Positions 20,175 to 29,071 are shown, counted from the stretch's first letter. The stretch is DNA of 35,321 nucleotides from Pseudomonadota bacterium (GCA_963205175.1 CAUJIW010000138.1:1-35321), one strand, 5' to 3'. Program-made: numbers and translations. The notes: generated from the letters alone by a model not told the origin.

Positions 20175-20876
20175 CTACGCCAGCGCGCAGGTCTCGCCGT
20201 TCACCCGCGCCAGGAACGCCGGCAGATGCCGCAGCAGGGCGGCGTCCACCTCGGCCATCGTCGCGCTTACGCCCAGCGCCGCCAGGCTGGTGACGCCATG
20301 CTCGGCGATGCCGCACGGCACGATGCCGCCATAATGGCCAAGGTCGGGCGCCACGTTGAGCGACAACCCGTGCAGGCTGACCCACCGGCGCACCCGCACG
20401 CCAATGGCGGCGATCTTTTCTTCCCGGCCATCCTCGCGCACCACCCAGACGCCGACGCGCCCCTGCCGGCGCTCGCCGGTGACGCCGAAATCGGCCAGCG
20501 TGGCGATCACCCAGCCTTCCAGCGCGCTGACATAGCAGCGCAGGTCGCGGCCGCGCCGGCCGATGTCGAGCACCGGATAGACGATGCGCTGGCCCGGCCC
20601 GTGGTAGGTGAACTGGCCGCCCCGGCCGGTCTCGAACACCGGAAAGCGGTCCGGGTCCACCAGATCCTGCCGGCGGGCGCTGGTGCCGGCGGTATAGAGC
20701 GGCGGATGTTCGAGGAACCAGATCAGCTCCGGCTCCCGGCCGTCGGCGACGGCGGCGACACGCGCTTCCATCTCGGCCATCGCCTGCGGGTAGGGAACGG
20801 AGGCGGTCGCGAACCGCAGCTCCGGCGACGGCAACGGCGCTTCTCTGGCGGCGGCGGTGGCGATGTCATCCGGCAT
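20175..20876 (-). CDS. lipB: Octanoyltransferase LipB
   Basis: LipB moves octanoyl groups from acyl carrier protein to lipoyl domains of dehydrogenase complexes, the first step of lipoate synthesis. Family motifs are complete: [45 protein letters not shown] with the catalytic Lys154, and [10 protein letters not shown] with the nucleophile Cys188. I prefer the ATG with AGGGA 8 nt upstream (233 residues); in-frame ATGs at 20894 and 20912 would add 6 or 12 residues. The gene is divergent from the FliN-type gene and convergent with the EAL gene. No lipA is nearby. The assignment is secure; the start is less so. Confidence 0.95.
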   Translation of the reverse strand: MPDDIATAAAREAPLPSPELRFATASVPYPQAMAEMEARVAAVADGREPELIWFLEHPPLYTAGTSARRQDLVDPDRFPVFETGRGGQFTYHGPGQRIVYPVLDIGRRGRDLRCYVSALEGWVIATLADFGVTGERRQGRVGVWVVREDGREEKIAAIGVRVRRWVSLHGLSLNVAPDLGHYGGIVPCGIAEHGVTSLAALGVSATMAEVDAALLRHLPAFLARVNGETCALA

Positions 20877-20890
20877 TAACGAGTCCCTAA
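20876..20890. promoter_or_regulatory. CtrA-like site (TTAA-N7-CTAA) between lipB and the FliN-type gene
   Basis: TTAACGAGTCCCTAACC matches TTAA-N7-TTAA with one mismatch and has the CC extension on the second half. It lies 44 bp before the FliN-type start codon and overlaps the lipB start region, so it could control the flagellar gene. Confidence 0.45.
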
Positions 20891-20934
20891 CCATCACGGG
20901 CGCACCATGCATGCTGTTCCCACGGGGCTAGGTC

Positions 20935-21168
20935 ATGAGCGTCATCGATAAAGTCAAGATCGAGGTTACCGTCGTCATCGGCCGCAACCACATGCCGATC
21001 AAGCATCTGCTGAAGATGGGCCGTGGCGCCGTCATCGATCTCGATGCCCGCCATGACGATCCGGTGTGGATTTACGCCAACAATGAACTGATCGCGCGTG
21101 GCGAGATCGTGCTGGTGGGCGACCGCATCGGCGTCACCGTCATCGACCGCGTGCGCAAGGCCGCCTGA
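20935..21168 (+). CDS. Short FliN-type SpoA-domain protein (flagellar motor switch family)
   Basis: A 77-residue protein consisting only of a SpoA (FliM/FliN C-terminal) domain: KVKIEVTVVIGRNHMPIKHLLKMGRGAVIDLDARHDDPVWIYANNELIARGEIVLVGDRIGVTVID. The pattern of LxxxGRGAVIxLD and IYANNxLIARGEIV is diagnostic. FliN forms the C-ring of the flagellar motor and binds CheY-P or export components. This copy lacks the N-terminal extension of full FliN and stands alone, so it may be a second FliN-like protein rather than the main one. The start has GGGGCTAGG upstream. A CtrA-like site in front and a TipF-like neighbour agree with a flagellar role. Confidence 0.87.
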   Translation: MSVIDKVKIEVTVVIGRNHMPIKHLLKMGRGAVIDLDARHDDPVWIYANNELIARGEIVLVGDRIGVTVIDRVRKAA

Positions 21169-21178
21169 GGCCCCAGGG

Positions 21179-21261
21179 CTACAGGCTGGCAACAAACCGC
21201 CCCGCCAGCCTACAGGCTGGCAACGAACCGCCCCGCCAGCCTACAGGCTGGCCACAAACCG
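21179..21261. repeat. Triplicated 31-bp repeat covering the epoxide hydrolase stop codon
   Basis: Two nearly identical 31-bp copies (21179-21209, 21210-21240) lie downstream of the stop codon, and a third diverging copy overlaps the last codons of the gene. Read on the minus strand each unit encodes GRFVASL followed by TAG. At each junction GCCAGCC-TACA-GGCTGGC forms a 7-bp hairpin (21204-21221, 21235-21252) whose loop holds the stop triplet. Confidence 0.88.
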
Positions 21262-22386
21262 GCGCACATCCGTCAGGAACAGCTCCGGCTCCTCCAGGCT
21301 GGCGAAATGACCGCCGCGCGGCATGTCGGTCCAGTGGACGACATTGTAGCCGCGTTCCACCATCGAGCGGGGCGGGAAGGCCAGCAGGTCGTGTGGAAAG
21401 GCCGCCACTCCCACCGGTTGCTCGATGCGCCGCCCCTCGGGAATCGTGAAGCCGCCTTCCTCGAACATGCCCCGGTAAATCCATGTCGCGGTGACGAAGC
21501 TGCGCGTCGTCAGGTAGATCATGATGTTGGTGAGCATCTGGTCGTAGGTGAAGGGGGGCTGGGCGAAAGCCGGCCGGCCATCATCGGCGCTGAGATCCGA
21601 CCAGCCGCAGAATTTCTCCGCCAGCCAGGCCGCGACGCCCATGGGCGAGTCCATCATCGCATAGCCCAGGCTCTGCGGCTTGGTGCCCTGGAGCATGAGA
21701 TAGGCGGTCTCCGTTTCGCGGATGCGGGTGGCCCAGGCCAGCCACCGGCCTTCCGCCTCGCTCTGCGGCGTCATGTCGGCGTTGCGCAGGCCGTAGCCGT
21801 TGAGGTGGATCGCCGTCACCGCCGACGAGTCGAGGCCGAGCCAGGCGGAGATGACGCACCCCCAGTCGCCGCCCTGGGCGATATAGCGGGGGTAGCCCAG
21901 CACCTCGGTCATCAGCCGGTCGTACAGGCCGGCGACCGCGCGCGGCCCGATGGGGGCTGTTGGCGCATCCGACCAGGCGAAGCCAGGCAACGAGGGCGCC
22001 ACCACATGAAAGGCTGGTGCTGCGGGGTGCTGCGGCTCGGCCAGCCGGTCGATCAGGTGCGCGAACTCAAACACCGAGCCCGGCCAGCCATGGCTGAGCA
22101 GCAGCGGCTTGGCATCGGCGCGCGACGAACGACGGTGGATAAAGTGCAGGTTGAGGTCGCCCACGGGGGCGCGGAAATGCGGCAGCGCGTTGAGGCCGGC
22201 CACCGCCGCCGGCCAGTCGAACCTGTGCAGCCAGTGTTCGCGCAGGCCCTCCAGATACTGGCGATTGGCGCCATAGGCCCAGCCGGCGTTCGCGGGTTCG
22301 GGGATCCAGCGATGCGCCTTCACCCGCTCCATGATCCAGTCGACTTCGGCGGCCTCGACCGGGACGGTGAACGGCGTCACGCTCAT
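21241..22386 (-). CDS. Epoxide hydrolase, alpha/beta hydrolase fold
   Basis: The ATG overlaps the GMC stop by 4 bp (ATGA), giving 381 residues, the normal length for microsomal-type epoxide hydrolases. The N-terminal EHN domain (about 1-95) includes HWLHRFDWPAAVAGLNALPHF. The catalytic domain has the oxyanion motif HGWP (99-102), nucleophile Asp174 in QGGDWGCVISAWLG, and the C-terminal His360 in RGGHFASLEEPELF. The enzyme opens epoxides to diols. Coupling to a GMC oxidoreductase suggests a catabolic pathway for an aliphatic or cyclic substrate. The reading frame remains open far upstream over the GMC gene, but that stretch is an out-of-frame shadow. Confidence 0.93.
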   Translation of the reverse strand: MSVTPFTVPVEAAEVDWIMERVKAHRWIPEPANAGWAYGANRQYLEGLREHWLHRFDWPAAVAGLNALPHFRAPVGDLNLHFIHRRSSRADAKPLLLSHGWPGSVFEFAHLIDRLAEPQHPAAPAFHVVAPSLPGFAWSDAPTAPIGPRAVAGLYDRLMTEVLGYPRYIAQGGDWGCVISAWLGLDSSAVTAIHLNGYGLRNADMTPQSEAEGRWLAWATRIRETETAYLMLQGTKPQSLGYAMMDSPMGVAAWLAEKFCGWSDLSADDGRPAFAQPPFTYDQMLTNIMIYLTTRSFVTATWIYRGMFEEGGFTIPEGRRIEQPVGVAAFPHDLLAFPPRSMVERGYNVVHWTDMPRGGHFASLEEPELFLTDVRRFVASL

Positions 22387-24014
22387 GCCGCCATCCTTCC
22401 GCTCGCCTTGTGCACAATGAGGTCGGCGGCCTTTTCCGCCACCATCACCGTCGGTGCGTTGGTGTTGCCGGAAACCAGGGTCGGCATGATCGAGGCGTCG
22501 ATCACCCGCAGGCCCTCGACGCCGCGCACCCGCAGCTCGGGATCGACGACGGCGCGGGCATCGACGCCCATGCGGGCGGTGCCGACGGGATGATAGATGG
22601 TCTCCGCCCATTCCCGCGACGCCGCCACCAGCTGTTCGCGGGTGGTGATGTGCGCGCCCGGCCACAGCTCCGTGCCGCGATAGGGCGCGAAGGCGGCGGC
22701 ATTGCCGATGGCGCGGGTGAGCTCGACGCCGGTCATCAGCGTGTCGATGTCGCTCTCGACGCTGAGGTAATTGGGGTCGATGACCGGATGGGCCGCCGGG
22801 TCGGGCGAGGCAAGGCGAACGGTGCCCCGGCTGTCCGGCCGCAGCTGGCAGACGTGAATCTGGAAGCCGTGCTCGGTGGTCATGTCCTCCAGCCCGTGCG
22901 GCGCGCCTTTGGAGCACATCATGTGCAGCTGCAGGTCCGGCGCGTCGACGTCGGGACGCGATTTCACGAAGGCACCGGCTGGCGTCGGCATGTAGGAGCC
23001 GATGCCCTCGCGCTTGAGCATCCAGGTCAGCCCGGTCTTGAGCTTGCCGAAGAAGGTCAGCCCGCCGTTGATGCTCACCGGCTGCGCGCAGCGCCATTGC
23101 AGGATGATGTCGAGATGGTCCTGCAGATTGCCGCCGACATCCGGCGAATCCACCACCACCGGCAGATCGAGCGCCTTGAGGTGCGCCGCCGGGCCGACGC
23201 CGGACAGCATCAGCAGCTGCGGCGAGTTGACCGCGCCACCGCACAGCAGGATTTCGCCCCGCGCGCTGAAGCGCTGCGGTCGGCCGTTGACGCGGGCCTC
23301 CACCGCCACGGCGCGACGGCCGTCGAACACCACCCGCTCGGTCAGCGCGCCAGTGACCACCTTGAGGTTGGGGCGTTTGAGCACCGGCGTCAGATAACCG
23401 CGCGCCACCGACCAGCGTTCGCCGTCCTTGGTGGTGGAATCGTAACGGCCGACGCCTTCCATCTGCGGGCCGTTGAAATCGTCGGTGAACGGAATGCCAA
23501 CCTCCTGGCCGGCGGCGAGGAAGGCATCGATCAGCGGATGGTCCATCGAGCGGCGGCTGGTGTGCAGCGGCCCGCCGACGCCGTGCAGGTCGTCGGCACC
23601 GCGCTCGCTGTCCTCCGACTTGCGGAAATAGGGCAGCACGTCCTCCCACGACCAGCCGGTGCAGCCGAGCTGGCGCCAGCGGTCATAATCCGAGGCGTGA
23701 CCGCGGATGTAGACCATGCCGTTGATGCTCGACGAGCCGCCGAGCACCCGGCCGCGCGGCCAGTAGAGCCGCCGGTTGTTGAGGTGGGCCTGCGGCGCGG
23801 TCCAGAATTCCCAGTTATGCTTGGATTTGCCGGGCGGGATGATCTGGCCCAGCCCCATCGGCATGGTGATCATGGTGTCGCGGTCGTGGCTGCCAGCCTC
23901 CAGCAGCAGCACCCGCGTCGCCGGATCGGCGCTCAGCCGGTTGGCCAGAACGCTGCCGGCGGAACCGGCGCCGACGATGATGAAATCCCACGCCTCGTTC
24001 GTGGCCTCGGTCAT
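22383..24014 (-). CDS. GMC-family oxidoreductase (choline/alcohol dehydrogenase-like)
   Basis: The ATG with GGGAG upstream gives 543 residues, the typical GMC length. The FAD-binding Rossmann motif is DFIIVGAGSAGSVLANRL (GxGxxG at 15-20), and the GMC signature lies in RGRVLGGSSSINGMVYIRG. The C-terminal end carries IYHPVGTARMG with the presumed catalytic His and SGNTNAPTVMVAEKAAD with the partner Asn. Family members oxidise primary alcohols or choline-like substrates with FAD. It is translationally coupled to the epoxide hydrolase downstream. The substrate cannot be inferred; choline is unlikely to be the true one because no betaine aldehyde dehydrogenase accompanies it. Confidence 0.94.
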   Translation of the reverse strand: MTEATNEAWDFIIVGAGSAGSVLANRLSADPATRVLLLEAGSHDRDTMITMPMGLGQIIPPGKSKHNWEFWTAPQAHLNNRRLYWPRGRVLGGSSSINGMVYIRGHASDYDRWRQLGCTGWSWEDVLPYFRKSEDSERGADDLHGVGGPLHTSRRSMDHPLIDAFLAAGQEVGIPFTDDFNGPQMEGVGRYDSTTKDGERWSVARGYLTPVLKRPNLKVVTGALTERVVFDGRRAVAVEARVNGRPQRFSARGEILLCGGAVNSPQLLMLSGVGPAAHLKALDLPVVVDSPDVGGNLQDHLDIILQWRCAQPVSINGGLTFFGKLKTGLTWMLKREGIGSYMPTPAGAFVKSRPDVDAPDLQLHMMCSKGAPHGLEDMTTEHGFQIHVCQLRPDSRGTVRLASPDPAAHPVIDPNYLSVESDIDTLMTGVELTRAIGNAAAFAPYRGTELWPGAHITTREQLVAASREWAETIYHPVGTARMGVDARAVVDPELRVRGVEGLRVIDASIMPTLVSGNTNAPTVMVAEKAADLIVHKASGRMAA

Positions 24015-24195
24015 TCGGATACTCCCCCAAGTCTGTTCTGTTTGGCGGCAGGATGAGGCAAATCGGTCCGGCCTGCAAGCCAAAGTGCGGAGTCTGGCTC
24101 CGCAAATTCCGATGGCGTGCCGGCGACCCGTGACCCGGTCCGGCCACATTGTCGATGATGTTTGCATGACACGCGGTCAACCGGCGCGGCAACGG

Positions 24196-24238
24196 GTTGT
24201 CGCGTGTGTGAAAGCATGACACACAGCCCGCGACGAAC
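24196..24238. promoter_or_regulatory. Nested inverted repeat in the divergent promoter region, possible operator
   Basis: The core is TGTGTG-N9-CACACA (24205-24225). It is flanked by GTTGTCGCG on the left and CGCGACGAAC on the right, which extends the dyad with one bulge. GCATGACAC occurs within it and again 50 bp upstream (24164, 24214). It lies 28 bp before the sulfatase-like start codon and could bind a dimeric regulator of the divergent genes, or form an RNA hairpin. Confidence 0.4.
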
Positions 24239-24265
24239 GGACCGAACCGATTGGGATGGTTGAAG

Positions 24266-25744
24266 ATGCTGGATTGGACTGTGCGGCGGTGGTCGTGTTT
24301 GCTGATGGTGTCGCTGGGGTTGGCCGCGTGCGGCGGCGGCGAGGACGACGGCGGCATTGATTCCGCCCACAACGATCCGAAATGGCCGGCGCCCAATATC
24401 GTGCTGATCCAGGCCAGCGACCTCAGCCCGCATGATATCTCGGCCTATGTCGACGGCCGGTTTCCGACCCCCAACCTGAAGCGGCTGGCCGACGCCGGCG
24501 TGCGCTTCACACAGGCCTACACCGCATCGTCGGCGGCCGGACCCGCGCGCGCCGGGCTGATGACCGGCCGCCACCCCAGTCGCTTCGGCTACGAATATGA
24601 CAATCTGCCCCCCGAGCAGGATCAGGCCCAGAGCGTCGGCCTGCCCACCGACGAGGTGGTGATCGCACGCATGCTCAAGGATACCGGTTACAACACCGTG
24701 GGCATCGGCGTGTGGGGACTGGGCGGCATGACCCCCGATTCGCCGCGCTATCCGGTCAACAAGGGTTACGATGATTTCTTCGGCACGCTGGCCGGCGAGA
24801 CCGCCTATGTCGACTCTCCCGACGACACGATCACCTATGTCCCGGCGGTAAAGACCTCGGTGTCGCCGATGCGTGACCACAACGCGATGATCGTTTCCGG
24901 CAAGGACGCGCGGATGGTGCCTTCAGGCGGCTACGCGACCGATCTCTTCGCCGACAAGGCGGTGGAGGCCATCGACCGTCTGGCCGGCAAGCCGTTCTTC
25001 CTGTCGGTGACCTTCAACGCCCCGAGCGTGCCGCTGCAGGCGCCGGCCGCGATGGTGGCGAAGGTGACCAACATCGCCGACCCGGCGACGCGGGTTTATG
25101 CGGCGATGATCATGTCGCTGGATGCCGGTGTCGGCCGCATCCTCGACGCGCTGGACAAGCGCGGCCTCGCCGGCAACACGCTGGTGATCTTCACCGCCAA
25201 CCGCGGCTGCAACGGGCTGGCCGAGGTCTGTGCCTGTGATGCCGGCGGCATCGGCGCGCCGACGCTGTACGAGGGCGGCCTCAAGGTGCCGCTGATCATG
25301 CGCTGGCCGGCGGCGCTGACGGCCGGACACAGCTACGACAAGGCGGTGTCGACCATCGATCTCTATGCCACCATCATGAAGGCGGCGCGCGCCCGCAAGC
25401 CGGTGGGCGTGCGGCTGGAAAGCATCGACCTGCTGCCCTATGTGCGCGGTGACAAGAAGGGGGCGCCACGCCAGCAGATGATCTGGCTGCGCCGGCCGAT
25501 GTCGGCGCTGCGCCAGGGCCAATGGAAGCTGATCGAGGATCCCGATGCGGGCCAGACGCGGCTGTTCGACCTGAGTGTCGATCCGTTCGAGCACACCGAT
25601 GTCGCCGAACAGAATCCGGCGCTGGTATCGCAGCTCAAGGCGCAGCTTCAGATCGGCCGGGCGTTCGCGGTCGACCCGCTGTGGCTCTCGCGCGGCAAGG
25701 TGGACGTGGACGCCTGCGGTACCGCCACCACGGTTTTCCAGTAA
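24266..25744 (+). CDS. Sulfatase-fold lipoprotein with degenerate active site
   Basis: The ATG chosen gives 492 residues; a TTG 15 bp upstream is the other option. A lipoprotein signal ends in LAAC (Cys22). The fold is clearly a sulfatase: PNIVLIQASDLSPHDISAY, LKRLADAGVRFTQAYT, PARAGLMTGRHPSRFGYE, FFGTLAGETAY, GNTLVIFTANRGC, EGGLKVPLIMRWPA. The reactive-centre motif C/S-x-P-x-R is AGPAR, so the residue that becomes formylglycine is Ala91. The first metal motif DD is Ser51-Asp52, and the second metal motif DNG reads NRG (312-314). With all three motifs changed, sulfatase activity is unlikely. It may bind a sulfated or phosphorylated ligand, or be a lost enzyme kept for another use. Confidence 0.9.
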   Translation: MLDWTVRRWSCLLMVSLGLAACGGGEDDGGIDSAHNDPKWPAPNIVLIQASDLSPHDISAYVDGRFPTPNLKRLADAGVRFTQAYTASSAAGPARAGLMTGRHPSRFGYEYDNLPPEQDQAQSVGLPTDEVVIARMLKDTGYNTVGIGVWGLGGMTPDSPRYPVNKGYDDFFGTLAGETAYVDSPDDTITYVPAVKTSVSPMRDHNAMIVSGKDARMVPSGGYATDLFADKAVEAIDRLAGKPFFLSVTFNAPSVPLQAPAAMVAKVTNIADPATRVYAAMIMSLDAGVGRILDALDKRGLAGNTLVIFTANRGCNGLAEVCACDAGGIGAPTLYEGGLKVPLIMRWPAALTAGHSYDKAVSTIDLYATIMKAARARKPVGVRLESIDLLPYVRGDKKGAPRQQMIWLRRPMSALRQGQWKLIEDPDAGQTRLFDLSVDPFEHTDVAEQNPALVSQLKAQLQIGRAFAVDPLWLSRGKVDVDACGTATTVFQ

Positions 25745-25801
25745 GCCTGGCCGCCGGCAGGGTCGGCAAACACGGCTTCCGGCAGGGCCCTGAAACGCCA
25801 A

Positions 25802-25827
25802 CGCCCGCCGGGTGATCCCGACGGGCG
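25802..25827. terminator. Weak bidirectional hairpin between convergent genes
   Basis: CGCCCG pairs with CGGGCG at the base and CGGG with CCCG near a TGAT loop, with one mismatch. No T-tract follows on either strand, so termination would be inefficient. Its site between convergent genes fits a terminator. Confidence 0.35.
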
Positions 25828-25887
25828 GTTCGCGTTGCCGCACCCCTGCCGCCGCGTCCGGCGCGACGACAGGTCACGGGCGTCGGG

Positions 25888-26670
<783 letters not shown>

Positions 26671-26827
26671 GAATGGCTCCCCAATTAACAGTCGTGGCAA
26701 GTGCTATGCCCCTCAAGGCATGGGCGCGTCATAGTACAGCGCGGCACGCTGGGGAATAGGGGTAAGCGACGGTTGTCGGTGGGGGGGCTCCGCCCGGCAT
26801 CCGGCCCGGCAATGCCGGCGATCGGCC

Positions 26828-27004
26828 TCAGCTGTTGTCTTCCACCGGGGCGTCGGGGCCGTGCTTCTTGATGGAGTCGATGGCGTTCTGCGCCGAGGCC
26901 TTGGAGCTGTAGCCCTCGGTCGAGAACATGGTCTCGGCGTTGTACTTGAACCGCACCCGGTATTCGCCCGCCTTGTCCTTGTAGATCTCGAACTTGTGCG
27001 CCAT
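26828..27004 (-). CDS. DUF1508 (YegP-type) small protein
   Basis: A 58-residue protein beginning MAHKFEIYKDKAGEYRVRFK, with YNAETMFSTEGYSSKASAQNAIDSIKKHGPDAPVEDNS behind it. This is a single DUF1508 repeat, the YegP module F-E-I-Y-K-D-x-x-G-x-Y-R-x-R-x-K-x-x-N-x-E-x-x. E. coli YegP has two copies. AGGAGAGAG lies upstream of the ATG. The gene follows rpoH on the same strand with 108 bp between, so it may be read from the rpoH transcript or from its own promoter. Function of the family is unknown; links to stress have been suggested for relatives. The call rests on clear motif identity. Confidence 0.9.
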   Translation of the reverse strand: MAHKFEIYKDKAGEYRVRFKYNAETMFSTEGYSSKASAQNAIDSIKKHGPDAPVEDNS

Positions 27005-27112
27005 GGCGACTGCTCTCTCCTCTGAATGGACTCCGGCAGCTTAACCATATGGCACAGGTGTTGGAACCCCCCATGGCCCCACGCGACACAGGGCGGGCAG
27101 AGCCGGGGGGCG

Positions 27113-28015
27113 TCAGTCGGCGTCGAGCAGGTGACGGCTGGTCGCCGTGCGCTGGATCGCCTTTTGCACCTTCTCGAAGGCGCGGACCTCGATCTGGCGG
27201 ATGCGTTCGCGGCTGACGCCATATTCCCTCGACAGATCCTCCAGCGTCGCCGGCTCGTCCTTCAGCCGGCGTTCGGTGAAGATGTGGCGCTCGCGCTCGT
27301 TGAGTTCGTCCATCGCCTCCATCAGCAACTGGTGGCGGATGCTGGCTTCCTCGCGGTCGGCGACGATCTCGTCCTGCGGCGGCGCGTCATCCGCCAGCCA
27401 GTCCTGCCATTCACCCTCGCCGTCCTCGCGCAGCGGGACGTTGAGCGAGGTGTCGCCGCCCATCGCCATGCGGCGGTTCATCGACACCACGTCATCCTCG
27501 CTCACCTGCAACGTGGTGGCGATGGTCCTGACGTTGTCGGGATGCAGGTCTCCTTCCTCGACCGCCTGCAGCTTGCCCTTGAGGCGACGCAGGTTGAAGA
27601 ACAGCTTCTTCTGCGAGGCGGTGGTGCCGATCTTCACCAGCGACCAGGAGCGCAGGATGAATTCCTGGATCGCCGCCTTGATCCACCACATGGCATAGGT
27701 CGCCAGCCGGAAGCCCTTTTCGGGGTCGAACTTCTTGACGCCCTGCATCAGGCCGATGTTGCCCTCGGCGATCAGTTCGGACAGCGGCAGGCCGTAGCCG
27801 CGATAGCCCATGGCGATCTTGGCAACCAGGCGCAGGTGGCTGGTCACCAGCTTGTGGGCGGCCTCGGTATCCTCATGCTCGGCCCAGCGCTTGGCCAGCA
27901 TATATTCCTCCTCCGGCGCCAGCACCGGAAACTGGCGGATCTGCTGGAGGTAGCTGGTCAGCGAGGCCTCGCCGCCCAGCGCGGGCATGGTGGCGGGGAG
28001 AGAATTGGACGCCAT
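27113..28015 (-). CDS. rpoH: Heat-shock sigma factor RpoH (sigma-32)
   Basis: The 300-residue protein has the sigma-70 core: region 2 with HLRLVAKIAMGYRGYGLPLSELIAEGNIGLMQGVKKFDPEKGFRLATYAMWWIKAAIQEF, region 4 with LNERERHIFTERRLKDEPATLEDLSREYGVSRERIRQIEVRAFEKV. Between them QKKLFFNLRRLKGKL carries the RpoH box that sets sigma-32 apart from other sigma factors. It directs core polymerase to chaperone and protease promoters after heat or protein damage. It follows rluD by 84 bp on the same strand, an order common in alphaproteobacteria, with a promoter of its own in the gap. GGGA lies in front of the ATG. Confidence 0.97.
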   Translation of the reverse strand: MASNSLPATMPALGGEASLTSYLQQIRQFPVLAPEEEYMLAKRWAEHEDTEAAHKLVTSHLRLVAKIAMGYRGYGLPLSELIAEGNIGLMQGVKKFDPEKGFRLATYAMWWIKAAIQEFILRSWSLVKIGTTASQKKLFFNLRRLKGKLQAVEEGDLHPDNVRTIATTLQVSEDDVVSMNRRMAMGGDTSLNVPLREDGEGEWQDWLADDAPPQDEIVADREEASIRHQLLMEAMDELNERERHIFTERRLKDEPATLEDLSREYGVSRERIRQIEVRAFEKVQKAIQRTATSRHLLDAD

Positions 28016-28043
28016 GATGATGATTCCCTGTCTGACTGGCCTT

Positions 28044-28073
28044 CTTATACGTCTGTTCGCTGTTCCCGAACAA
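28044..28073 (-). promoter_or_regulatory. Promoter of rpoH with an embedded palindrome
   Basis: Minus strand: TTGTTC, 18-nt spacer, TATAAG. The -10 box is strong. The palindrome TGTTC-GG-GAACA overlaps the -35 box and the spacer start (28061-28072), and may be an operator. It ends 28 bp before the start codon. Confidence 0.55.
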
Positions 28074-28099
28074 GCATGGCTATGTTGGACGGACTGTTT

Positions 28100-29071
28100 C
28101 TATCGGCGAGCCGATGGTGTGAGGGAGGTGATCAGCGCCTCCATGTCGGCCGGCAAGGGACTTTCGAAGCGCAGTGTCGCGCCGGTGACCGGGTGAACGA
28201 AGCCCAGCACGCCGGCGTGCAGCGCCTGGCGGTGGAAGCGCAGCCGGTCCAGCACCGGCTTCACCGAGCCGGTGCGGCCGGCCCGGCCATAGACCGGATC
28301 GCCGAGCAGCGGATGGCCGATCGAGGCCATGTGGACGCGCACCTGGTGGGTGCGGCCGGTTTCCAGCTGGCATTCCACCAGCGCTGCGTGCGGTCCGAGC
28401 GGGCGGATGAGACGATAGTGGGTGACGGCATGCTTGCCGCGGCCGTCGGCGACAATCGCCATCTTCTTGCGGTCGTGCACCGAGCGGGCCAGCGCGCCCT
28501 CGATGCGGCCGGCCGCCGGCTTGGGCCAGCCGGACACCAGCGCGGTATAGACCCGCTCGACGCTGTGATCCTGGAACTGGCGCGACAGGCCTTCGTGGGC
28601 GGCGTCGGTCTTGGCCACCACCAGCAGGCCGGAGGTGTCCTTGTCGATGCGGTGGACGATGCCGGGCCGGGCGACGCCGCCGATGCCCGAGAGCTGGCCG
28701 TGACAATGATGCAGCAGGGCGTTGACCAGCGTGCCGTCGAGATTGCCGGCGGCCGGATGCACCACCAGCCCGGCCGGCTTGTCGACCACCAGCAGGTGGG
28801 CGTCCTCGAACACGATGCCGAGCGGAATGTCCTGGGCGGTGGCGTCGGCCGGCGCCGGTGGCGGCACCTGCACGGTAAAGACGTCACCCGCCTTCACCTT
28901 GAGCGCCGGGTCGTCGACGGTCCGGCCGTCGCGGCACACCTGGCCGGCGCCGATCAGCGCCTTCAGCCGTTCGCGGCTGAGGGTGGGCAGGGCACTCGCC
29001 AGCGCCCGGTCGAGCCGCTGGCCCGCCGTGTCCGTCGTGATGCCGACCTGATGCACATCGCCCCCGTTCAT
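28100..29071 (-). CDS. rluD: 23S rRNA pseudouridine synthase, RluD/RluC family
   Basis: The ATG gives 323 residues; there is no clear ribosome site, and a GTG six codons in has a G-rich stretch in front, so the start is uncertain. The N-terminal S4 RNA-binding domain (about 17-75, LDRALASALPTLSRERLKALIGAGQVCRDG) precedes the catalytic domain with GLVVHPAAGN, HRIDKDTSGLLVVAK (catalytic Asp143), and LETGRTHQVRVHMASIGHPLLGDPVYG. It converts specific uridines to pseudouridine in 23S rRNA during 50S assembly. RluC is the alternative; the S4 domain and rpoH linkage favour RluD. It is divergent from lemA. Confidence 0.9.
   Translation of the reverse strand: MNGGDVHQVGITTDTAGQRLDRALASALPTLSRERLKALIGAGQVCRDGRTVDDPALKVKAGDVFTVQVPPPAPADATAQDIPLGIVFEDAHLLVVDKPAGLVVHPAAGNLDGTLVNALLHHCHGQLSGIGGVARPGIVHRIDKDTSGLLVVAKTDAAHEGLSRQFQDHSVERVYTALVSGWPKPAAGRIEGALARSVHDRKKMAIVADGRGKHAVTHYRLIRPLGPHAALVECQLETGRTHQVRVHMASIGHPLLGDPVYGRAGRTGSVKPVLDRLRFHRQALHAGVLGFVHPVTGATLRFESPLPADMEALITSLTPSARR

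Noticed and set aside
22387-23649. N-terminal extension of the epoxide hydrolase frame to 802 residues
   Set aside because: The extension lies out of frame over the GMC gene, which is well supported. The real start is the ATGA overlap at 22386 and gives the family length.
22410-24056. A 548-codon plus-strand frame opposite the GMC gene
   Set aside because: Antisense shadow without motifs; the GMC reading has a full set of family signatures.
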